A DNA stretch of 5,127 nt. It comes from DHVE2 group archaeon. Its GTDB lineage: Archaea; Thermoplasmatota; Thermoplasmata; Thermoplasmatales; Aciduliprofundaceae. Below the pieces are notes generated by a model. It saw nothing but the letters and a program-made list of their open reading frames with translations, was not told the origin of the DNA and did not search any database. How positions within the stretch are numbered: position 1 is the stretch's first letter; every line of letters starts with the position of its first letter. The position numbers and the translations under genes are program-made. Location: the NCBI GenBank assembly GCA_015522955.1, contig WALG01000010.1:1-5127 (forward strand), in the 5' to 3' direction. Of this stretch, positions 1-5,127 are shown piece after piece.

Positions 1-828
1 AAGAAGCCATTTGCATACCGAGAGAATGGTTTCCAACACATGGTAGAACTTTTCTCACTCTCTATTTTCATGAGTATTCTCATCTATTCTCTCGCTTCAC
101 TCATTGGGGGAAACCCTCAGGTACTTCCCATAAAAAAAATGCCTCTCTACGCTCAGATGCTGGAACTTCTTCATGCTGCGGTTTACGAGGAATTGATAAC
201 CCGTGTTCTGTTTCTTGGTATCCCTGTGTTTCTGGTGTATCGCCTCTCCGGTAAGAACGTCTCCCCTTTCAAGATTTTTGGGGGATTTGATAACATAGGA
301 GGCATAGAAGTTGCATTCATAATACTCTCAGCCGCCATATTTGGAATAGCACACACTTCCGCCTGGGGATTATGGAAAGCGATACCTGCATTTATAGGGG
401 GGCTTGCTCTTGGATTTCTATTTGCAAAATATGGAATATACGCTTCAATCCTGCTCCATTTTGTGAATGACTATATAGCAATACCTATGCATTCGGGCGC
501 TTTACAGTTAACCCTCGGGCTTTTGATGTTCTATTTCATTGCCGTAGGCGCTATATACACAGTTTCATATTCAATTAAAGTTTATCATTTCTTTGTACCG
601 CCTAAGAAAAAAAATATAGAACCAGCAGATACAAAAACCCGTGTAAATCTACCTCCGCCTCCGTGGAGCACTCCATGGGTGAATATAAAATGTCCCAACT
701 GCGGTGGACAGGAATTTCAGTACGTGGCTCCAAATAAGTTGAGATGCGTGCATTGTGGAACAATTATTGACCTTTCCGAGTATCAGGAGCAACAGAATCA
801 ATCAGAGAATCAAGAGATTCGCCGGTAA
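1..828 (+). CDS. CPBP-family intramembrane protease with C-terminal zinc ribbon (5'-partial)
   Basis: The reading frame is open from base 1 and the first ATG (base 40) has no convincing ribosome site, so the true start probably lies upstream of the window; residues here are numbered from that ATG. The three CPBP (Abi/CAAX protease, Rce1-like) motifs are present in order: EELITR at 50-55, F101 to H105 (FGIAH), and H140 to D144 (HFVND). They lie in or beside hydrophobic segments at about 6-22, 38-68, 91-108, 112-128, 131-147 and 155-178. The family forms glutamate-dependent intramembrane peptidases. After the last membrane segment come a basic stretch (PPKKK, 187-191), a proline-rich linker (PPPP, 205-208) and a zinc ribbon with C218/C221 and C236/C239, then a Q/N/E-rich tail. 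The ribbon is expected to be cytosolic and may bind a partner or substrate, which is inference. Family assignment is firm; the substrate is unknown. Confidence 0.88.
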   Translation, partial: KKPFAYRENGFQHMVELFSLSIFMSILIYSLASLIGGNPQVLPIKKMPLYAQMLELLHAAVYEELITRVLFLGIPVFLVYRLSGKNVSPFKIFGGFDNIGGIEVAFIILSAAIFGIAHTSAWGLWKAIPAFIGGLALGFLFAKYGIYASILLHFVNDYIAIPMHSGALQLTLGLLMFYFIAVGAIYTVSYSIKVYHFFVPPKKKNIEPADTKTRVNLPPPPWSTPWVNIKCPNCGGQEFQYVAPNKLRCVHCGTIIDLSEYQEQQNQSENQEIRR

Positions 829-1147
829 TCCTTACCCTTATATTTCCGAGGGGCACATTTCCCACAGAGAAACTTACCTTACCCACCGTTGCCGCCTGTT
901 TGTTGAGTTCAAACTCAATGGTGCCGTATTTTTTAAGAGAGGAGAGAAAAACCGCCCGAGCCGCATCTCTTATGCGCTCTTCTCTGAGAACCTTGGCAAA
1001 CTCTTCCATGCTCCTCGCCTCACCAACAAGTTTTCCTGGAAGTACACTCAATTTCACATCAGGAAAAAGAAGTAGAAATGCTCTCTTGATTTTTTCCACA
1101 TCCTCTGTGGGGTATATCTCAGTTTGGATCTCTATCTTTATACCCAT
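764..1147 (-). CDS. UPF0201 family protein (COG1931), predicted RNA-binding fold
   Basis: This 127-residue protein has the length and motif order I recall for the archaeal UPF0201 family: PTED at 13-16, FPD at 28-30, a basic stretch ending in DAAR at 61-64, LNKQAA at 81-86 followed by GKVSF at 89-93, PLG at 99-101, and LID with a following AP at 115-121. Structures in this family show an RNA-binding-like fold, but no biochemical role is settled. It is the last gene of a three-gene minus-strand operon. Its ATG overlaps the end of the hexuloisomerase gene by 10 nt, with GAGGAGG 11 nt upstream, which suggests translational coupling. Its 3' end overlaps the convergent protease gene by 65 nt. The overlap encodes the conserved LID/AP motif, so this end is real and not an annotation artefact. 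Confidence 0.88.
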   Translation of the reverse strand: MGIKIEIQTEIYPTEDVEKIKRAFLLLFPDVKLSVLPGKLVGEARSMEEFAKVLREERIRDAARAVFLSSLKKYGTIEFELNKQAATVGKVSFSVGNVPLGNIRVRITGESLDSLIDSVAPDTRKGQ

Positions 1148-1680
1148 ATGGCGTGGCGCCTCCTCATATCTTCCTCACTCTGATTCAGCACCCCCATTAA
1201 CTCAGATATGAGAGAATCTAAAAATATCACAGCGGAAATTTCAAAGAGCGTACCAAGAGGTGCCAGACCCTTTCTACCATTTGGATTTTCTATTATAAAA
1301 ACAAGGTCTGCATGTTTCGCTAGAGGCGATTTTACGTGGGATGTTATGGCAATTATCTTAGCCCCTATTTTTTTGGCGATGCTCTCCACAAGAAGTGTGG
1401 ATTTCGTTTTGCCTGTGTTGGAAATGAGCACCACAACATCCTCCGGGTTTACCACAGGTGTTATGGTTTCTCCCACAAAATAGGCCACAAGCCCTAATTG
1501 CACAAGGCGCATGGCGAAGAATTTGCCCACAAGACCTGACCTTCCGGAGCCATAGACGAATATTTGCTTTGCATTCTTTATAATATCCGTAGCCGCACTC
1601 ACCTTGGAATATTCTATTTTATCAAGGGCCATTTCTGAATTCTTAAGTATGTACCTGTAAGCATCCTTAAACATACTCAT
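1138..1680 (-). CDS. hxlB: 6-phospho-3-hexuloisomerase (PHI), SIS family
   Basis: PHI interconverts D-arabino-hex-3-ulose 6-phosphate and fructose 6-phosphate in the cytosol. In many archaea it works with hexulose-6-phosphate synthase to make ribulose 5-phosphate where the oxidative pentose pathway is absent. The 180-residue sequence closely resembles the Methanocaldococcus enzyme MJ1247 as I remember it: the SIS phosphate-binding stretch FVYGSGRSG (41-49), FAMRL (55-59), FVGET (68-72), ISNTGKT (86-92), PLGTLFE (141-147), and a terminal RRRHA with H176. E147 and H176 fit the conserved acid and histidine of the active site. The usual HANLE-type ending is HAIWV here. The first ATG overlaps the upstream stop (ATGA), but GAAGGG directly abuts it. 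Met3 (ATG at 1672-1674) would have a 6-nt spacing and may be the true start. No synthase gene is present in this window. Confidence 0.93.
   Translation of the reverse strand: MSMFKDAYRYILKNSEMALDKIEYSKVSAATDIIKNAKQIFVYGSGRSGLVGKFFAMRLVQLGLVAYFVGETITPVVNPEDVVVLISNTGKTKSTLLVESIAKKIGAKIIAITSHVKSPLAKHADLVFIIENPNGRKGLAPLGTLFEISAVIFLDSLISELMGVLNQSEEDMRRRHAIWV
1159..1165 (-). promoter_or_regulatory. Shine-Dalgarno for the UPF0201 gene
   Basis: GAGGAGG on the minus strand ends 11 nt before the UPF0201 ATG. It lies inside the last codons of the hexuloisomerase gene, where it also encodes arginines, so part of the match may be coding. Spacing is a little long but the match is strong, and it supports internal translation within the operon. 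Confidence 0.55.
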
Positions 1681-2684
1681 CCCTTCTTTTTTACGAGTTT
1701 TCTAAGAAGATTTCTTTCCATAATCGTACGCATATACACCGCATCATGCTCCAAGAGAGGAGAGGAAGAGATTATCGTAATGTTGTACTCATTCTCCAGA
1801 ATCACTGAGGCAAGAGTCTCAAATTTAAGATCCCCACGCTTGATGGGTGTAATTGCTGTTTCATTGCCATTCTCGTAAAACACACCAGCAAAATGTACGT
1901 AGTATTCCTCTTTCCAGAAGGGATTTATCTTATCAAATACCTCTTCAAAATCCTTGGCCTCTTTCAGTCCACCATTGCTCCTCGCATGAATATGTGCAAA
2001 ATTCACAATGGGAAGTACCCCCTTAACCTTCTTACAAAGTGTAACAATCTCATCTAACGAACCGAATATTACCTGTTTCCCTGAGACCTCAAATCCAAGT
2101 TGGGGTTTGAGTTTAAGTTCTCTGAACCTCTTTTTGAGGTATTTCACATTCTCCACCACATTTTTCATTGCCTGAGTCTTGGTGAGATTTCCATAAAGTC
2201 CCACATGATTTACAACATACTTTGCACCCACCTCGTTGGCCAGAATTCCTCCCCAGATTATGTAATTGAGTGAGTTTTCAGTAAGTTCACCATTGCTCAC
2301 CAGATCCATATAGTAGGGAGTATGAAGGGATAACTGAACATCCAATTCCCTCGCTAGGTCCTTGAGAACCTGAAGTTCCAAATAACTGGTAGCAAGATTC
2401 CAGAATAACTCAAGAACTATATCATCCTCTTCCAGAGACTTTTCAATTCCGATAGGCTGATAGTTACCCTCTTCATCAGGACGCAGAACTTCGATAATCA
2501 GGGAACTTTCCACTTCTCTGGGTTTCAAGCCTACTTCGTCCACAACATTTCTTTCTTGCACATTCACACGTAGAAATTGAATCTCCATGGCATGCAGCCC
2601 TATTCGATGAGTATCCTCTATGGCATCCTTAAGTGTGCGTCCTTTACACGAAAGCGGTATTCCAGCCAGTCCAAAACGATACAT
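1677..2684 (-). CDS. Endonuclease IV-like TIM-barrel protein with an incomplete metal site
   Basis: This 335-residue protein belongs to the AP-endonuclease-2/xylose-isomerase-like TIM-barrel superfamily (endonuclease IV-related). The start is supported by the N-terminal motif FGLAGIPLS at 4-12, typical of archaeal members. A hand alignment to E. coli Nfo, from memory, keeps ligand-type residues H121 (LSLHTPYY), H160 (NHVG), E199 (GFEVSG), H231 (FAHIHAR) and H264 (VHFAG). The usual Asp before H231 is N228, the DxH pair falls at T276/I278, and the late Glu is S307 (ISSSPLLE). Residues about 45-105 look like an insertion compared with compact members. It is the first gene of the operon and overlaps the hexuloisomerase gene by 4 nt. 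DNA repair is the default annotation, but a sugar- or sugar-phosphate-related activity is also possible. Fold is confident; function is not. Confidence 0.82.
   Translation of the reverse strand: MYRFGLAGIPLSCKGRTLKDAIEDTHRIGLHAMEIQFLRVNVQERNVVDEVGLKPREVESSLIIEVLRPDEEGNYQPIGIEKSLEEDDIVLELFWNLATSYLELQVLKDLARELDVQLSLHTPYYMDLVSNGELTENSLNYIIWGGILANEVGAKYVVNHVGLYGNLTKTQAMKNVVENVKYLKKRFRELKLKPQLGFEVSGKQVIFGSLDEIVTLCKKVKGVLPIVNFAHIHARSNGGLKEAKDFEEVFDKINPFWKEEYYVHFAGVFYENGNETAITPIKRGDLKFETLASVILENEYNITIISSSPLLEHDAVYMRTIMERNLLRKLVKKKG
1681..1686 (-). promoter_or_regulatory. Shine-Dalgarno-like site deciding the hexuloisomerase start
   Basis: GAAGGG on the minus strand directly touches the first possible ATG (1678-1680), leaving no spacer, but is 6 nt from the second in-frame ATG (1672-1674). 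This favours the second ATG, which would shorten the protein by two residues and remove the 4-nt overlap with the upstream gene. Confidence 0.4.
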
Positions 2685-2708
2685 CCCTTTCTATATAGCA
2701 TTGGGAGT

Positions 2709-2722
2709 AATAATCTTTTCGC
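2709..2722 (-). promoter_or_regulatory. TATA/BRE-like promoter of the TIM-barrel operon
   Basis: On the minus strand, GCGAAAA (BRE-like) is followed by GATTATTA-like TATA sequence centred near 2712, about 28 bp upstream of the TIM-barrel ATG (2684). That spacing puts the transcript start at or near the start codon. The GAAAGGG next to the ATG has no spacer, so it is a poor ribosome site, in line with a leaderless or very short leader. Prediction by eye only. Confidence 0.5.
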
Positions 2723-2741
2723 ACCGCTGCTATGCGGAAAA
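2716..2741. repeat. Imperfect inverted repeat in the divergent promoter region
   Basis: TTTTCGCA (2716-2723) and TGCGGAAAA (2733-2741) form an imperfect inverted repeat with one extra base in the right arm. The arms coincide with the BRE-like parts of the two divergent promoters, so the symmetry may simply reflect two copies of the same promoter element, or it may be an operator seen by a dimeric regulator. Confidence 0.45.
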
Positions 2742-2750
2742 ATAATATTA
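2736..2750 (+). promoter_or_regulatory. TATA/BRE-like promoter of pcm
   Basis: GCGGAAAAA (BRE-like, from 2734) runs into AATAATATTA (2741-2750), centred about 26 bp upstream of the pcm ATG at 2772. No Shine-Dalgarno sequence lies between them (the bases before ATG are GGGTACCC), so leaderless transcription is likely. It is back to back with the promoter of the divergent operon. Confidence 0.6.
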
Positions 2751-2771
2751 TGGTTCCACTAATGGGTACCC

Positions 2772-3410
2772 ATGGATAACCGTAGCATGGTGCACCTCCT
2801 GGAATCACAAGGATACATAAAAAACCCGCAAATAAGAGATGCTTTTCTGCAGGTGGATAGGGCAAATTTTGTGCCCGAGAAGTATCGTTCAAAGGCCTAT
2901 TTCGATACCCCTCTACCCATAGGACATGCCCAAACCATAAGTGCCCCAAGCATGGTGGCCATCATGCTACATCTCTTAGAAATTGAGCAAAATAGCAAAG
3001 TTCTGGAAATAGGCACAGGCTCTGGATACAACGCTTGTCTTCTTGCTTGCTTAGGTGCCAGAGTTTTTACCATAGAACGACTATACCCGCTCTATGAGAT
3101 GGCCAAAGAAAACATGAAGCAATGTCCATACAGGGATCGCATCACCATTCTCTTTGGAGACGGCTCCGGGGGATTTCCAAAAGAGGCACCTTATCAAAGG
3201 ATAATGGTCACCTGTGGAGCACCTGATATCCCCAAGCCGCTTGTGGAACAACTTGAAAATGGTGGTATCATGGTTATTCCTGTGGGTGGCACATTTTTTC
3301 AGGAGTTATACGTTGTAGAAAAGGATTCAAATGGAAATCTGAGAAAGAGAATCTGGGGCGATGTTGCATTTGTACCAATGGTGGGAAAATATGGGCACAG
3401 ATGGGCTTAA
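2772..3410 (+). CDS. pcm: Protein-L-isoaspartate O-methyltransferase
   Basis: This enzyme transfers a methyl group from S-adenosylmethionine to L-isoaspartyl residues in aged proteins, starting their repair in the cytosol. The 212 residues match the usual bacterial and archaeal length. Visible motifs are VDRANFVP (28-35), the substrate-site stretch QTISAPSMVA (54-63), SAM-binding motif I VLEIGTGSGY (77-86), the acidic residue E102 after strand 2 (FTIERL), GDGSGG (129-134), VTCGAP (146-151), and GGIMVIPVG (164-172). The C-terminal VAFVPMVGKYG (198-208) is also typical. No Shine-Dalgarno sequence precedes the ATG, but a TATA-like element sits about 26 bp upstream, which suggests a leaderless transcript. 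It is divergent from the TIM-barrel operon and shares its 87-bp control region. The reading frame appears intact. Confidence 0.96.
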   Translation: MDNRSMVHLLESQGYIKNPQIRDAFLQVDRANFVPEKYRSKAYFDTPLPIGHAQTISAPSMVAIMLHLLEIEQNSKVLEIGTGSGYNACLLACLGARVFTIERLYPLYEMAKENMKQCPYRDRITILFGDGSGGFPKEAPYQRIMVTCGAPDIPKPLVEQLENGGIMVIPVGGTFFQELYVVEKDSNGNLRKRIWGDVAFVPMVGKYGHRWA

Positions 3411-3431
3411 ATATATACGTGTGGAACGATG

Positions 3432-3441
3432 TTTTTAAATA
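3432..3441 (+). promoter_or_regulatory. TATA-like promoter of the CBS-domain gene
   Basis: TTTTTAAATA is centred about 26 bp upstream of the ATG at 3463, the same geometry as at pcm, and no ribosome site precedes the ATG. A second, more classical TATA (TTAAATATATA, 3407-3417) overlaps the pcm stop; using it would give a leader of about 25 nt instead. The T-run here could also help end the pcm transcript. Confidence 0.5.
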
Positions 3442-3462
3442 CTGTTTCTGCGATTCACCTGT

Positions 3463-3972
3463 ATGAAGAAAGATGAGAGAGACATCCAGTATGTCCTCCA
3501 GCATTTTTACAAAGTGCCTATTAAATCCATAATGGAGAGGAAAATATGGGATCTTCCCATGGTTTCCAAAGACACTCCAATAGAGGAAATATTCTCCATT
3601 ATGACTGCAAGACGCCACGTATGGGTAATGGAAAAAAAAGGAAGTAAAAAACTGGTGGGTGTAATTACTGAAAAGGATCTCCTCAACGTTATGGCTCCTA
3701 AAAGGATACAGCCATATGTGATAGGGGGCGTAGATCTTACCTCACTTCTTCTTGGCAATGTGAAAACTGCTGAGGATATAATGTGCAAAAAATTAATTGT
3801 ATCTCATCCTGAGGATATGGTAGAGGAGGCCCTGGAGAAAATGAGATCCTTTAGGATTAGAAGATTACCTGTGGTGGATAAAGATAACAATCTCTTTGGA
3901 GAAATAACAATAAAAACCCTCATAATACAGTTCAGAAAGGTTCTAAAATGGTACCGTATCACTAAGGATTAA
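3463..3972 (+). CDS. Two-CBS-domain protein
   Basis: This 169-residue protein is essentially a tandem CBS pair (Bateman module) with no attached enzyme or membrane domain. CBS1 spans about 20-78, with VGVITEKDLL at 65-74; CBS2 spans about 102-160, with RIRRLPVVDK at 131-140 and FGEITIKTL at 145-153. Such modules bind AMP, ATP or SAM and act as cytosolic energy or metabolite sensors, usually through a partner. CBS1 keeps the Asp (D72) that commonly binds the ligand ribose; in CBS2 the same place is T152, so the two sites are probably not equal. The gene lies 52 bp after pcm and has its own TATA-like element, so it is probably transcribed separately. Its stop overlaps the convergent TPR gene by 4 nt. 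The ligand and target are unknown. Confidence 0.9.
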   Translation: MKKDERDIQYVLQHFYKVPIKSIMERKIWDLPMVSKDTPIEEIFSIMTARRHVWVMEKKGSKKLVGVITEKDLLNVMAPKRIQPYVIGGVDLTSLLLGNVKTAEDIMCKKLIVSHPEDMVEEALEKMRSFRIRRLPVVDKDNNLFGEITIKTLIIQFRKVLKWYRITKD

Positions 3973-5099
3973 CTCCCTTCTGACTCAAGGGATTTCAATC
4001 TCTCATAGTTAATTTTGGCATAATTCTTCTCAGGAGAGATTTTAATTGCCTTCTTAAGCAATTTTTCAGCCTTCTTGTATTCACCCATGTCTATATAGCA
4101 GGTGGCCAGATTGTTAAGTGCATTATATGAGTTTGGGTTCTTATGGAGAATCCTGCCATAAATGAGCATGGCTTCCTTTAATCGCCCTTCACGATAGTAA
4201 AGATTACCAAGATTTGCCAGATATACTTCATCGTTGCTGCTTTTTATCAATTTCTTCAATATTTTTTCACTTTCTCCGAATTTGCCCTGGCGCATAAGGG
4301 CTATCGCAAGACCATTTATTATCTCAGGATGATTGTATTTTCTCCTCAAAATTCGAAAATGACCCTCTGCCTTCTTATATTTCCCCTCTTCTATGTATCT
4401 GTATCCATCCTGTATTTCATGTAACATTCTCTCAACCCTACTCTCATGAGTGAGATAAACCATCAGGAATAGATAAAAGACAATGGCAGATAGAACTATT
4501 ATGCTAGTATCATAAATTCCATAGGTACCATTGTTTCTAATACCCAGGGCCTCATGGGCAGGGGCCAGAATCAGAAAAGATAGAGACAGAACAATCAATC
4601 CTATGTATTCCCGAGGATTCATCGTTTTAAAGGATACTAAAAGACCATAGAGAATAATAGCAAAGGAAAAACCTATGATAACAAAATCCCAGAAATTCTG
4701 TAATAGAGTAAGAAACGCTTCCAACGGTGGGAGTATAGCCAGTACCGAGAATCCAATCAGTACAAAAATTATGCTTTTTCCTGTTTTCTCTCTTCTCACT
4801 ATAAAAAGCAAATAGAGAGATGCAAGGGCAATCAGCCCCCCTAAGAACCAGTTGAAGAATATTACCACAGTACCACTCAAAAGGACGGCAAAGAATGGAT
4901 ATAATGAAGAGTTGAGTCCCGTATTTTTAAGAAGAGCATAAAGCGTGACGCCCAGAGATATCAGGAGAAGGGCAAAGGTAAGATATGCACTTATAATAAA
5001 AAATCCATGGTCGCCGAGAGGGCCATAGAGAAACACAACCAAAGTAAACGTGGCTACAATCGAATCAAATAAAAGAGCACCGAACTCCCACTTCTCCAT
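3969..5099 (-). CDS. Polytopic membrane protein with C-terminal TPR domain
   Basis: I do not recognise a named family. The first ~217 of 376 residues contain about eight hydrophobic segments, at roughly 8-26, 33-57, 66-83, 85-101, 109-127, 136-156, 165-182 and 198-217. Basic loops RREKTGK (102-108) and FKTMNPRE (157-164), and the basic stretch after the last segment, predict both ends in the cytoplasm. From about 225 there are four TPR-like repeats (225-257, 258-290, 291-324, 325-358) with the typical spacing, for example NLGNLYYREGRLKEA (296-310) and NNLATCYIDMGEYKKA (329-344). TPRs bind proteins, so a membrane-anchored scaffold is a fair inference. There is no catalytic motif that I can see in the membrane part. 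The ATG lacks a Shine-Dalgarno sequence, but TATATA lies at the window edge about 25 bp upstream. It is convergent with the CBS gene. Confidence 0.85.
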   Translation of the reverse strand: MEKWEFGALLFDSIVATFTLVVFLYGPLGDHGFFIISAYLTFALLLISLGVTLYALLKNTGLNSSLYPFFAVLLSGTVVIFFNWFLGGLIALASLYLLFIVRREKTGKSIIFVLIGFSVLAILPPLEAFLTLLQNFWDFVIIGFSFAIILYGLLVSFKTMNPREYIGLIVLSLSFLILAPAHEALGIRNNGTYGIYDTSIIVLSAIVFYLFLMVYLTHESRVERMLHEIQDGYRYIEEGKYKKAEGHFRILRRKYNHPEIINGLAIALMRQGKFGESEKILKKLIKSSNDEVYLANLGNLYYREGRLKEAMLIYGRILHKNPNSYNALNNLATCYIDMGEYKKAEKLLKKAIKISPEKNYAKINYERLKSLESEGS

Positions 5100-5121
5100 G
5101 GAGTTTAAAATAATATGGCGC

Positions 5122-5127
5122 TATATA
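5122..5127 (-). promoter_or_regulatory. Possible TATA box of the TPR membrane protein gene
   Basis: TATATA on the minus strand lies about 23-28 bp upstream of the ATG at 5099, matching the spacing of the other three promoters. The BRE would fall outside the window. An AT-rich stretch closer to the gene (about 5104-5116) is too near for a transcript starting before the ATG. Confidence 0.4.

Noticed and set aside
929..935. T-rich run on the plus strand as a terminator for the protease gene
   Set aside because: It is about 100 nt past the stop, within the antisense of the conserved UPF0201 coding region, and can be explained by codon content.
755..1483. Plus-strand open frames at 755-1075, 900-1211 and 1208-1483
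   Set aside because: They run opposite the UPF0201 and hexuloisomerase genes, which have clear family motifs, and their translations show no recognisable domain.
2691..2700. TATATA-like sequence right before the TIM-barrel ATG as its promoter
   Set aside because: It is only about 7-16 bp from the ATG, so transcription would start inside the gene and lose the conserved N-terminal FGLAGIPLS motif; the element near 2712 has the right spacing.
2644..3788. Minus-strand open frames at 2644-2949, 3274-3618 and 3507-3788
   Set aside because: They lie antisense to pcm and the CBS gene and their translations show no family features.
3974..3992. Possible hairpin just after the CBS stop (TCCCTT / AAGGGA, 7-nt loop) followed by TTT
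   Set aside because: The stem is only 6 bp, it lies in the coding end of the TPR gene, and archaeal termination mostly needs a T-tract, which is weak here.
471..4100. The 10-mer CTATATAGCA occurs at 471, 2691 and 4091
   Set aside because: Two copies are inside unrelated coding frames (471 and 4091), and the sequence is AT-rich and low in information; no consistent spacing or role is seen.

Overview
The window looks like a chromosomal segment of a euryarchaeon. A Thermoplasmatota member related to Aciduliprofundum is possible, but that is only an impression. The archaeal signs are a UPF0201 (COG1931) RNA-binding-like protein, an archaeal-type 6-phospho-3-hexuloisomerase, and TATA/BRE-like promoters about 25-28 bp upstream of start codons that lack a Shine-Dalgarno sequence. 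The DNA is AT-leaning and densely coding, with no RNA gene, CRISPR array, insertion sequence or other mobile element visible.

Layout from left to right. (1) The 3' part of a plus-strand gene for a CPBP-family membrane protease with a C-terminal zinc ribbon; its start lies outside the window. (2) A minus-strand three-gene operon, read right to left: an endonuclease IV-like TIM-barrel protein (1677-2684), a 6-phospho-3-hexuloisomerase of the SIS family (1138-1680), and a UPF0201 protein (764-1147). Neighbouring genes overlap by 4 and 10 nt, and the last gene runs 65 nt into the end of the convergent protease gene. (3) An 87-bp divergent promoter region (2685-2771) with two TATA/BRE elements back to back. 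(4) A plus-strand protein-L-isoaspartate O-methyltransferase (2772-3410). (5) A plus-strand two-CBS-domain protein with its own promoter (3463-3972). (6) A minus-strand polytopic membrane protein with a TPR tail (3969-5099), which shares a TTAA stop overlap with the CBS gene.

How the genes work together: only the TIM-barrel/hexuloisomerase/UPF0201 set is clearly an operon. The isomerase is the second half of the ribulose-monophosphate pathway, which many archaea run in reverse to make pentose phosphates; its partner synthase is not in the window. The TIM-barrel protein keeps only part of the endonuclease IV metal site. This is the most interesting point here: it may not be a DNA repair nuclease and could act on a small molecule related to its operon partner. 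The divergent methyltransferase shares the control region but belongs to protein repair. No complete, clearly new multi-gene system is evident.
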